NCBI GenBank assembly: GCA_947450475.1
Contig: CANFVK010000001.1
Coordinates: 310,001 to 374,000, forward strand
DNA from: Bacteriovoracaceae bacterium
GTDB taxonomy: Bacteria; Bdellovibrionota; Bacteriovoracia; Bacteriovoracales; Bacteriovoracaceae
Direction: 5' to 3'
DNA length: 64,000 nucleotides
Shown one piece after another: positions 20,249 through 29,348 of the stretch. Both the position numbers and the translations under genes were made by a program. The stretch's first letter is position 1; every line of letters begins with the position of its first letter. The notes below the pieces were generated by a model. That model ran no database searches. It saw nothing but the letters and a program-made list of their open reading frames with translations, and had not been told where the DNA came from.

Positions 20249-23062
20249 ATGATTATGCCAATTTTACACCACTTAAGGAAGAAAAAAATGGGCCTATTGA
20301 GATTGGTTTGTCTCCTCGCTTTTTGTTCTAAACTATTCCTTTCATTAGCTTTTGGCGTTGAACTCAAGACCATGAATGTCTCTATGCCCACTAATTATGG
20401 GACATTTCTGGGTGAAATTCATTACGCTCAAAGCGACTTAGCGGTAGCTTTAAAAGTCGAACGCATTATTAAAGAAGATTTAGTTAAGGCGATCAATTAT
20501 TTTGAATATGTTCCAAAAGATGTGGTTCATTTTAATATCGATCCTTACCTGCGTCTAACCAATGGCAACGCGCGTGGCTTTCCTACTAATATTATTAATA
20601 TTTACAATTTACCTGCCAGTCAAAAGGACCATCTTATTTCTATGGAAAATTGGCTTTTAGGCCTAGTTTTTCATGAATATATTCACATCACTCAACTTGA
20701 CCAAACCCGAGACTATCTACAGTTGGGCCGAACTTTGTTTGGGACGATCGCTAAAACTCCCGTGGCAATCGTTCCGCGTTGGTTTATCGAAGGTATAGCC
20801 GTATGGGGGGAGTCCCATCTAATTGAAGGTGGTCGACTTAATAACCCACTTTTTAATAAAGAACTATTGATTCAATACAAAAAAAATAATTTCTGTAAAA
20901 CCCTCGATTGTCTCGATGCTCCTGGGGTTTACCCACACGGTCAGTTGGCATATTGGGCCGGGGCACATTTTCTCGAATACCTTGAAAATAAAAATCCCAA
21001 AACAATTAAATGTTTGGTTGAGGGCAATTCTAGCGAGATCCCGTTTTTTCTTAATCATGTTTTTAAAAATTGCACTGGAGAAAGTGCTCAAGAGTTGTAC
21101 GCTAAATTTCGCGAAGATTATTTGGCACAAAACAGTGCCTCTTTATACAATAAAGGAGAGTGGGGAGAGAAAATCAATAATGTTTTCGGAAGTGATGAGT
21201 ATCAAAAGGGTCTTATTCTAGATGGCGATATTTTGTATAAAGCTGAAAAAGAACGATTTAGTGAAGCTCTGGTTTCGTATGACTTGAAAGATGATGTCAG
21301 CCTTTCGGCTAAATTTGAATTTCCCATAGTCGATATTGCTTCAATGGTTGAGATCGATTCTGAGAATCGTTTTTTGTTGGTAAGTTTTAATCAAGATCCA
21401 AGTTACCGCGTACAAAATAAAAGTTGGAAGCTGATAAACCCCGAAACATTAACTGTGGAGAGAGAACTCGATTTACCTCACGATCCCAGTTATGTAATCC
21501 ACTTAAAAGGCGAATCCTTTTTATCATTCACTTACATGGATAACAAATGGCAAGTTTTTCATAATGAAAATTTGCTATATACATTCTCTAGTGATTTCAA
21601 TCTTACCCTAGTGAAAAAAGTTGGGGATCAATTGCTCATGAAAGTAAACGACTCCTATGGAACTTCCTTTTTACTTCTGACAGATGTAGATTTAAAAAAA
21701 ATAAATGTGCTTTATAAGACAAAAGAGTTTTTTGATTTGCCGATTATTGGAACACATTTTGCTCTGCTTCGAAATAAGGATCAATTGCAAATCATCGATT
21801 GGGATAAAACCCCAACGGTCAGCGAACTTCCAAAGCAATTGCTCCAACAAATTAGCTTTGCAGAGTTTAATGATTCAAGAGTCGTGGTTTTAGACGACCG
21901 ATTAAAAACTTTAACTGCTACTGTTGGAGAAACAGAGAAGTTTTTAAGAAAAGACGCATCAAAGCCTACTTCTATTGAACTTTCAGCATTTTCTTTTAAT
22001 CAGGCCCCGATTAACTCTTTTGCTTCGGAGCACGCTCAGAATTATCCTCGAGTTGATCACATGATTCCTCATTTTTGGTTTGTTGCTTTGGGTAATTCTG
22101 AAAATCTTTTCAGCGCAGGTGCAATGACTACTTTGGTTGATCCAATGGAGATCTACACATTAAATGCGACGGCACTGCTTTACCCAAGTCAGTCGAAAAT
22201 GGGCGGAAGTATAGATTATAATCAGAAATTAATTAAATACTCTGATCTTTGGAGTGTGTCCGCTTTTATTAATCAGGATTATTCAAAACTTGAAAGTAGT
22301 GAAACGCTTAATCTCTCACGTGATTATCAATTAAAAACTAGCTACAAAATGCTCAACAATAAATGGACGATCACTCCAAGCATTTTTTTGGGTGGATCTA
22401 CCAATGATGATTTTATTTCACACCGAGTACTCCAGAATGTGGGGATGGGAGGACGAGCAGATTATCAGGCGATGAGTTATGATGACTTGATTCAGTCTTT
22501 AAAATTGACCTTGAGTTTTCAAGGTAATTCACCAGATGCAGGCAAAACGTATTTAGCGACCTCCATGGCCGGAGAGTTCGAGACAAGATTTACAGAAAAT
22601 TTTTCAGGACTATTCAGTAGCCATTTTAGCAAATATTTCAAATCTGACTTTGCCCGTGGAGTTATTTTTGGTGGAGGAGTTAGTGACCTCACCAAAAACC
22701 GCACTCATCAGTTTTATGGACTGCCTTATGGTGATGTTTTTGGCAATACCATTTTTAACTTGCGAACAATGATCGATTATAATTTTTGGAATATTTACAA
22801 AGGGAAAAACTTTATTCCCTTTTATTTCAAAGAAGCTCATTTTTTGATGGGGCGCGAATCTATTTATGCGGATCGCATTTACTTGGACGGGGATTACTTA
22901 AGAGAGAATATGATCAATTCGTTTTTCTTTGGACCAAGAGTAAAAATGAATTTGTTTTATTACGTACCAGCAAACGTTGATATTATCTTTTCAACTATAG
23001 CCCATCCCAATGGAAAAAATATCAATCAAGTAGAATTCACGCTGATGGCCGACTTGTTTTAA
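20249..23062 (+). CDS. Large surface protein: HExxH gluzincin-like domain plus propeller-like region and C-terminal beta-barrel
   Basis: FHEYIHITQLD and WFIEGIAVWGESH zinc-peptidase-like motifs; C-terminal barrel-like strands ending VEFTLMADLF. A later start near 20288 (MGLLRL...) is plausible. Confidence 0.7.
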   Translation: MIMPILHHLRKKKMGLLRLVCLLAFCSKLFLSLAFGVELKTMNVSMPTNYGTFLGEIHYAQSDLAVALKVERIIKEDLVKAINYFEYVPKDVVHFNIDPYLRLTNGNARGFPTNIINIYNLPASQKDHLISMENWLLGLVFHEYIHITQLDQTRDYLQLGRTLFGTIAKTPVAIVPRWFIEGIAVWGESHLIEGGRLNNPLFNKELLIQYKKNNFCKTLDCLDAPGVYPHGQLAYWAGAHFLEYLENKNPKTIKCLVEGNSSEIPFFLNHVFKNCTGESAQELYAKFREDYLAQNSASLYNKGEWGEKINNVFGSDEYQKGLILDGDILYKAEKERFSEALVSYDLKDDVSLSAKFEFPIVDIASMVEIDSENRFLLVSFNQDPSYRVQNKSWKLINPETLTVERELDLPHDPSYVIHLKGESFLSFTYMDNKWQVFHNENLLYTFSSDFNLTLVKKVGDQLLMKVNDSYGTSFLLLTDVDLKKINVLYKTKEFFDLPIIGTHFALLRNKDQLQIIDWDKTPTVSELPKQLLQQISFAEFNDSRVVVLDDRLKTLTATVGETEKFLRKDASKPTSIELSAFSFNQAPINSFASEHAQNYPRVDHMIPHFWFVALGNSENLFSAGAMTTLVDPMEIYTLNATALLYPSQSKMGGSIDYNQKLIKYSDLWSVSAFINQDYSKLESSETLNLSRDYQLKTSYKMLNNKWTITPSIFLGGSTNDDFISHRVLQNVGMGGRADYQAMSYDDLIQSLKLTLSFQGNSPDAGKTYLATSMAGEFETRFTENFSGLFSSHFSKYFKSDFARGVIFGGGVSDLTKNRTHQFYGLPYGDVFGNTIFNLRTMIDYNFWNIYKGKNFIPFYFKEAHFLMGRESIYADRIYLDGDYLRENMINSFFFGPRVKMNLFYYVPANVDIIFSTIAHPNGKNINQVEFTLMADLF

Positions 23063-23096
23063 GTTACCAATATGATATAGTGTGAAAACTTCAAAT

Positions 23097-23470
23097 GGGG
23101 GTGCACCGGTTTCGACAGGGAGTACTGACGTTTTGTGGGCGTGTCCAGGTTGATCGGCATGGTCCTGGTAAAAAGTCGATCAAAAATTAAATGCTGAATC
23201 TAACGATTACGCATACGCAATGGCTGCTTAATTTAATTAAGCCCGTTCGTTGAGGTGGTTACAGCCGATAACAAAGTGTGTGACAACAAGTCTGTCTCGA
23301 CTTTAAAGAGGCGAGTGAGTCGTCGGTAATGCCACTTAAAAATCACCGAGCTGTTCGCTGAAGACAAGCAGCGATAGTCTTCGCTTTGAGACAATAATTC
23401 AAAGCTACACACGTAGTCCGCTTTACTGATGATTCTTTGGACGTGGGTTCGATTCCCACCACCTCCACCA
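23097..23470 (+). ncRNA. ssrA: tmRNA (transfer-messenger RNA)
   Basis: GGGGGTGCACCGGTTTCGACAGGG 5' end; 3' TTCGATTCCCACCACCTCCACCA; acceptor stem GGGGGUG/CACCUCC. Tag reading frame 23193-23231 = AESNDYAYAMAA*. Confidence 0.96.
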
Positions 23471-23824
23471 ATTTCCTCAGAACTTAAAAGTTTGCTTTTA
23501 GAAATAAGATTACAATCTAAAAGTGAATTTGTTCTTCCTCGATTTGAATTATGGAAAGACGGAAAGCAGGCACAAATTTTAAAAATATTTTGTAAATCAA
23601 TTGGCCTTCCTGAAATTAAATTTCATACGCTTCGAGCTTGTTTTGCGACTCAACTCATTGGATCAGGTGTAGAGTCGGTAAAGGTAATGAAGATTTGTGG
23701 TTGGAAGGATTTAAAGACACTTGCAATTTACTTAAGGTTGGCTGGGGTGGATGAGAAAGGGGTTACTGAGGGATTAAATATTCTTCCAAAAGATAATGTG
23801 AACGTATTGTCACTTCATTTATGA
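23471..23824 (+). pseudogene. Tyrosine recombinase (integrase) C-terminal remnant
   Basis: HTLRACFATQLIGSGVESVKVMKICGWKDLKTLAIYLRLAG contains the HxLR, GW and Tyr boxes. The N-terminal domain and first Arg box are absent; the track ORF starts inside tmRNA. Confidence 0.85.
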
Positions 23825-23914
23825 ACTACACAGCGTAGTCTTTGTTTATAGAAAGTAGAATTAATTAATTTATGTTAAATTGATTAATTAACATTTTGAT
23901 TTGAAGGTTTTGAT

Positions 23915-24748
23915 ATGGATGATTTATATAAAACTACTGAAGAACAAAAAATTCGACTTTATGAAATAGCTGAATCAATGAGACTGCATGGATTGGATTC
24001 TGTTTTTATTAAAAAGGCGGTTGAGGTTGCAGAATATTATGAAGGTGCTTTTGAATTATTCTGTCTTTGGGCCGATGAAGTAGATGAAAATGAGAGAAAT
24101 AATATTATTGATTATTTAAAAAAGGAGATCATTGAATTTGAAAATGACAGAGATCATTTTGGTTGTCTTCATTCAAGTGTAACTTTAAAGGAAGTAGAAA
24201 AAAAACTTTTAGACTTAAGTTTTATAACTGACTCTTTAGTTTGTAATAAGTGTGGAGCACTTCTTCGTGGAAAGGAGTTTGAGGAAAATTACAATCTCTG
24301 GTTAGCGGAGAAATATATAAATTATCCAGAAAAATTTCAATTAGATTGTTTTTTTTCTGACAACATTATACAAGCATCGAATGTATATCTGGAGGCTTAC
24401 CCAGGTACATCAATCGATTCATTCATGAAAGTATTAGTTTCAATTTATTTTAATTTATTAGATCTAGGTAAGAAAAAGCCACTTCCTGTAGAGACCATTT
24501 TAAATTCAGTAGATTCGAAAATAATTGATAAGGATCAAGACAAAAGAAAAATTATCATTCGTCTCAAACCAAAGCTAATGATTGAAATTCTCACAATCGC
24601 TGAAGTGTTAAATTTGAGTCCATCGATCATAGTGGAAGAAGTTGTTGTTAAATTTGTGACATTTTGTAATTCGAAAGATCCCGAAACAATAGAGTTTTGG
24701 AATGAAGAGATTTATGAGCAATTAGATATTCTTTTGAAGGCGATATGA
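23915..24748 (+). CDS. Hypothetical cargo protein; CNKCG motif, C-terminal RHH-like stretch
   Basis: 277-aa ORF; DSLVCNKCGALLRG; IIIRLKPKLMIEILTIAEVLNLSPSIIVEEVVVKFV. No family recognised. Confidence 0.6.
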   Translation: MDDLYKTTEEQKIRLYEIAESMRLHGLDSVFIKKAVEVAEYYEGAFELFCLWADEVDENERNNIIDYLKKEIIEFENDRDHFGCLHSSVTLKEVEKKLLDLSFITDSLVCNKCGALLRGKEFEENYNLWLAEKYINYPEKFQLDCFFSDNIIQASNVYLEAYPGTSIDSFMKVLVSIYFNLLDLGKKKPLPVETILNSVDSKIIDKDQDKRKIIIRLKPKLMIEILTIAEVLNLSPSIIVEEVVVKFVTFCNSKDPETIEFWNEEIYEQLDILLKAI

Positions 24749-24847
24749 TTATTGAAAGTGGTAAGCAAATGTTTTTAATCGACTTATCCAGTAAAGGAGT
24801 GTAATTACATGTACTTGTGAACGTTTCCTCATGTTTATTCACCTCGA

Positions 24848-24920
24848 ATTAGCGAATTTGTTAATATTAGGAGAATATTTATTTTACCTAGATTAGCACT
24901 TGTGTTAATATTGGGAGAAT
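24848..24920 (+). repeat. Two 29-bp imperfect direct repeats upstream of abiEi
   Basis: ATTAGCGAATTTGTTAATATTAGGAGAAT (24848-24876) and ATTAGCACTTGTGTTAATATTGGGAGAAT (24892-24920); the second runs into the abiEi ATG. Confidence 0.85.
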
Positions 24921-25719
24921 GAATAGTGAAAAAACAGTTAGTCAGTATTTAGAAGAATTGGCCCGAAGTGGACAGTATTATTTTATCCTTGATGAGGTAG
25001 TAAAAGCACTTGGGCATAAGAAAAATTCAGTTTCAGTTTCACTTTCAAGGCTTTCAAAAGCAGGCAAAGTGCAAATGATAAGAAAGGGTTTTGGCATTAT
25101 TACAGGTAACTCCAATGGCCCTCTTGATCCTTCATTTTTCTTAGATGCAATGATGAATAACTTAGATGCAAAATATTATGTTGGTCTTTTAAATGCGGCA
25201 GCCTTTAAAGGAGCTAGCCATCAGTCAGTTATGACTTTCACGGTTGTGACTAATAAGTTTTTAAAACCGATAAAGTTAAGAGGATTAACAATCGACTTTA
25301 TAACTAAAAAACATTTTGAGGATATTTCAGAGATAGAGAAGGTTGGAGGACGGGGAGGATATTTCTATATCTCTTCACCAGAACTTACAGCAATTGATGT
25401 AATTCGCTTTCCAGCGAAAAGTGGTCGATTAAATAATATAGCAACTGTGTTAAGTGAGCTTAACGAATCAATTAAAAAGGAAAAGTTAAAAAATATCTGT
25501 GAAAAAAGTAGAACACCAATAGCCGCACTTCAGAGGCTTGGTTACATCCAAGATGTCATTCTCAAAGAAAAAGATCTTTCAGAGTGTATCTACAAGGTTT
25601 TGATCAAGAGAAAAATGCAATTGGTGCCATTGTCGATAGGTAATAAAAATAAAATTGAATGTGCTGTTGATAAAAAATGGAATTTAAAAATAAATACTAA
25701 AGTGGAGCCAGATGAATGA
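24919..25719 (+). CDS. AbiEi-like type IV antitoxin / winged-helix regulator
   Basis: N-terminal wHTH (YFILDEVVKALGHKKNSVSVSLSRLSKAGKVQMIRKGFGII), YYVGLLNAAAFKGASHQ; overlaps the downstream AbiEii ATG. Confidence 0.88.
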   Translation: MNSEKTVSQYLEELARSGQYYFILDEVVKALGHKKNSVSVSLSRLSKAGKVQMIRKGFGIITGNSNGPLDPSFFLDAMMNNLDAKYYVGLLNAAAFKGASHQSVMTFTVVTNKFLKPIKLRGLTIDFITKKHFEDISEIEKVGGRGGYFYISSPELTAIDVIRFPAKSGRLNNIATVLSELNESIKKEKLKNICEKSRTPIAALQRLGYIQDVILKEKDLSECIYKVLIKRKMQLVPLSIGNKNKIECAVDKKWNLKINTKVEPDE

Positions 25720-26486
25720 TACCTGAAAATATTTTAGAAGGATGGAGAAAAAATGCTCCTTGGCCTCTCTTAGCACAAGTTGAACAAGATTTAGTTATTT
25801 CAAGAGCACTTGTAGAACTTTATAACAATGATTATTTGAAAAACAAGATCGCCTTCCGTGGAGGAACTGCTTTACATAAAATCATCCTTCCAAAGCCTCT
25901 AAGATATTCAGAAGATATTGACTTAAATCGACTTGAGACAGGAGCTGGTGGAAAAATAATTGATAGTGTTAGAGATTCGTTAGAAGCAATGCTGGGCAAA
26001 CCATCTAAAGTTAATAGTACTGAGCGATCAATTAAGATAATTTATAAGTATGACTCTGTTGACGGAAGTTCAAGAAAATTAAAAGTTGAAATCAATGTTC
26101 GTGAAACACTTCCAGAAAAAACACTTCAAGAAATTCCCTATAGTGTGGAATCAGATTACTTCAAAGGTTCAACTAAGATTTTAGCATTTGACACAGAAGA
26201 AATGATTGGAACAAAAATTAGAGCTTTATATCAAAGAAGTAAGGGCCGCGATCTTTTTGATTTGTATGAATTCAGCAAAACAGGAGCCAATTGGGATATA
26301 ATTGTTTCAAGTTTTAAGAAACTTAATATCGGAGCTAGTCAAAAAGATTTTATAAATAACCTTGAAGAAAAAATGAAAGACCAAGATTTTCTAATGGATA
26401 TGGTTCCTCTACTTCCTGCTGTAGTTAAGTATAATATTTACGAAGCTCATGATTGGTTTCTACAAGAAATAATTCCGAGATTATAA
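25716..26486 (+). CDS. AbiEii-like nucleotidyltransferase toxin
   Basis: FRGGTALHKIILPKPLRYSEDIDLNRL (GGT...DxD), IGTKIRALYQRSKGRDLFDLYE. Confidence 0.92.
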   Translation: MIPENILEGWRKNAPWPLLAQVEQDLVISRALVELYNNDYLKNKIAFRGGTALHKIILPKPLRYSEDIDLNRLETGAGGKIIDSVRDSLEAMLGKPSKVNSTERSIKIIYKYDSVDGSSRKLKVEINVRETLPEKTLQEIPYSVESDYFKGSTKILAFDTEEMIGTKIRALYQRSKGRDLFDLYEFSKTGANWDIIVSSFKKLNIGASQKDFINNLEEKMKDQDFLMDMVPLLPAVVKYNIYEAHDWFLQEIIPRL

Positions 26487-27735
26487 TGGCTGATACTAAT
26501 TTAGATTTTGGCGATCCATTTGAATTTTGGTTAAAAGAAGCTAGCTTTTATATTAATAAACTCGGTTTAAAAGTGAGTCCTCCAGTTGAAGCATTGTCAA
26601 TAGTCACAAATGCATTCGGGAAAGAATGGATAATAAATCAAATTAAAAGTGCCAAGGAGAAGCATGCATTAGAATCAAGGCATCGATTGGTGAATATGAT
26701 AATTATTGCAGGAAAGAAAGAGATTTTTGAAGTCTATGAGTTAGCAAACTATATTCAAGAGTTATATCAAAAACCTCGGTTTGATCAAGTTATATCGATG
26801 ATGAAAGTTGAAAGTCAATATTCAACTGCTTTTAACCAACTAGCTTTTGGATATAGATTTCATAAAGCAGGTGTTTCAAATCTTGAATTTGAACCACCAA
26901 CAGATGCAGGGAAAAACTCTGATTTAATGTTTCATTATAAAGGAGTAATTTTTATTGTAGAGTCCTTTGTTCCTCAAAGTAGTAAAGGAATTCCTTATGA
27001 GAATATTTTAAAAATAACTACAAAAAAAGCTTATGAAATTGCATCAAGCCTAGGAAAAAAATTACAACCCTCGTAACGATTAAAGATGTCGATCAATGGG
27101 ATGATTCTAAAAGAAAAGGCCTTGAAGCCGATGTTGAAACACTTATAAAGAGCGTAGATAAAAATAAATTAGAAATGAACAAAGTTAATTATTTAATTGA
27201 AGTTTATGATACTAGCCATCTTAGAGATGAGGAAGAGCTGGCTTTATATAATCGCCTTGAACCAAGGACCACAGCAGGAATGAATTTTAGCTTAATGGAA
27301 AAGGAAAAACTTTCAAATGTAAGAAGAGGTGAAAAAGCTGAATCAAAAATTACAGGACGTTTTATGCTCGAAGCAATATCAGCTTCAAAGGCAACAACGG
27401 AAGAATTAGTTGAAGCGCTGGCAAATAAGCTCGAAAAGAAAATAAAACAAACAAGAAAAGAATCTGTAAATGCAAAAGGTATTTTGTTAGTTGGAAGACC
27501 ATATCTTGGAAGTGAAGAGAACAAAAGAAAAGTTAATTATCAGAAAGTGAGATCTAAAGTCATAAGCAAGCATGAAAACATTCAGGCTGTCCTTATGGTA
27601 AGCCATACTAGAGGTACTGATGCATTACCATTTTTTTCAGGAGAATTTTTAGATAAAGATAATTGTTTCGAGTGTGAAATTTTGCTTAATGAGTTAATAA
27701 TTCTTGAATGGCAGAAAAATTTTCTTTTAAGCTAG
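26486..27735 (+). CDS. Third gene of the AbiE operon, split by a -1 frameshift at A_AAA_AAA (hypothetical; possible nuclease-like core)
   Basis: ATG 26486 overlaps the abiEii TAA. Zero frame stops at 27076. The -1 frame from A7 (27055-27061) reads KITTLVTIKDVDQWDDSKRKGLEADVETLIKSVDKNKLEMNKVNYLIEV... continuously to 27735. Confidence 0.7.
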
Positions 27736-27780
27736 CAGCTTCGCTTGACCGTAAAAATTTAAAAATGAATTGTTACAAAT

Positions 27781-27873
27781 CAACTTTTCAAAAATATATT
27801 TTTATATTAATCTAATTTTAACGTTACACTTAAGAGTAGCAGTGGCGTTTAAGGAAAATCTCTTTGGCCGTGG
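27781..27873 (+). repeat. Conserved island right-end arm, copy 1
   Basis: 93 bp matching 36632-36724 with about 9 mismatches; shared core AACGTTACACTTAAGAGTAG(C/T)AGTGGCGTTTA(A/G)GGAAAATCTCT. Confidence 0.88.
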
Positions 27874-27874
27874 G

Positions 27875-27885
27875 CACCTCCACCA
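27875..27885 (+). repeat. att-like core identical to tmRNA 3' end (CACCTCCACCA)
   Basis: Exact match to 23460-23470; sits next to arm copy 1 and just upstream of an integrase gene. Confidence 0.75.
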
Positions 27886-27920
27886 TGGCCTTTAACAATT
27901 TCAAATCTTTAGAAGTAAAA

Positions 27921-27943
27921 CCATCGTCCGATTAGGACGATGG
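27921..27943. promoter_or_regulatory. Perfect 9-bp inverted repeat upstream of the integrase gene
   Basis: CCATCGTCC-GATTA-GGACGATGG, followed by AGACG-A-CGTCT (27944-27954). Confidence 0.65.
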
Positions 27944-27980
27944 AGACGACGTCTTCATTCCTGACAAATTCAATCAAAAA

Positions 27981-29153
27981 ATGGAGCAATCAATGAGCTA
28001 CTATATTAGAGCTTTGCCTACTAAAAAAAGTGAACCGAAGTGGAAAGTGCAATATGTATCGTTTAAGAAATTAGATTATAAAGATTCAAAAGCAAAATTT
28101 CCCAAGAAGGAATGGGATATTTCAACAGAGCGATGGAATGCTCTTGGGTTTTATCGATACATGAATCTTGATGAGGCAAAAGTAAGAGCAAGGCAGCTTA
28201 ACTCACAACTAGATATAAAAAAACAAGAAGAGCGACTTTTGAAATCAGAAGAATCAAGTCGTAATTTTCAAAAAAGATTTGATTCTATTTTGCCGGAAGA
28301 ATTTGTAAATGAATTTGAACTGCGGTTTATGAGAAAGCGCGATAGTGAAGTTGATCGTGGAAGAAGACGAACATCGCGAGCCATGCTTGTTTGGAAAGCT
28401 GCTCAAAAAATGATTGTTGCCATTGGAATAGAACCAACAGATTGGTTTTATTCTTCCTATGAAATTTATGATTATTTTAATTCTAAAAAATATAGCATTC
28501 GATATATTCAAACCATTTTAAAAATTGCAAATTTATGGGGATATTTTATTAGCAAGAAAACAGGTCGCGCATTTCTTCCGATTTCATCACCTAAAGGTTA
28601 TGAGCGAGCACGACTAATTGATACTTATTATAATAAAACTGAAAAAGTTAGAGTCGCTTCTGCTCCACTTGCCCCAGAGGATCTTAATTTATCAAAAGGG
28701 AAAATTAAAAATGAACAATTTAATTGGTTGTATCTAAGTGTTTGGTTAGGATTACGTCCTCAAGAAATTGATAATTTAAAAAATAAAGAACTATGGAGAA
28801 TAGAAGAAAATAGTAATCCTAAAATTTTATGGGTGTTTCAGACAAAAATAATTTCACTACCTACTGAAGATCGCTGGAAGCCAATTCCCATTCTATTCGA
28901 AGAACAAGAATTCGCTCTAAGAATAATTAAAGCACAAACAATTCAAAGACCACTTGTTAAAACACTTCACCATTATTTTGGAAAAGGTATCGATCTTTAC
29001 GGTGGAAGAAAGGGATTTGTAGATCTCATGCTTTCAAAAGGACATGTGCTTGAAAATATCAGTGTGTGGATGGGGCACTCGACTTTAGATAGAACTTGGA
29101 GAAGTTATAAGCAGAGAAGGAAGTATCATATAGGAAGTTCATCTCCCTTTTAG
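27981..29153 (+). CDS. Tyrosine recombinase/integrase of island 2
   Basis: GLRPQEIDNLKN (Arg-I box), YGGRKGFVDLML (HxxR-like), VWMGHSTLDRTWRSY (His and Tyr box); adjacent to att-like core. Confidence 0.75.
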   Translation: MEQSMSYYIRALPTKKSEPKWKVQYVSFKKLDYKDSKAKFPKKEWDISTERWNALGFYRYMNLDEAKVRARQLNSQLDIKKQEERLLKSEESSRNFQKRFDSILPEEFVNEFELRFMRKRDSEVDRGRRRTSRAMLVWKAAQKMIVAIGIEPTDWFYSSYEIYDYFNSKKYSIRYIQTILKIANLWGYFISKKTGRAFLPISSPKGYERARLIDTYYNKTEKVRVASAPLAPEDLNLSKGKIKNEQFNWLYLSVWLGLRPQEIDNLKNKELWRIEENSNPKILWVFQTKIISLPTEDRWKPIPILFEEQEFALRIIKAQTIQRPLVKTLHHYFGKGIDLYGGRKGFVDLMLSKGHVLENISVWMGHSTLDRTWRSYKQRRKYHIGSSSPF

Positions 29154-29348
29154 ATTTTTAATGCAAAGAGCTTACTGCTAAAGTAATCGCTCATTTGAAA
29201 ACAGGTAGTTATGCTTTTTAGTTGAGTAATGGTTGGAAAATTTTCTCGATAATAAGTATCTGATAATATTGTGCTTTGTTAAATGTGCGAAAATTTTCTA
29301 ATGTTTCTGGGCTAGATTTACGATATAATAAAGGAACTAGGAGCAAAT

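Noticed and set aside
23822-23845. CTACACAGCGTAGTC resembling tmRNA CTACACACGTAGTC
   Set aside because: Short self-complementary match just after the integrase remnant; could be chance, and no longer tmRNA homology surrounds it.
24841-24920. Possible CRISPR array
   Set aside because: Only two imperfect repeats with a 15-bp gap, at a promoter; no further units and no cas genes in the window.
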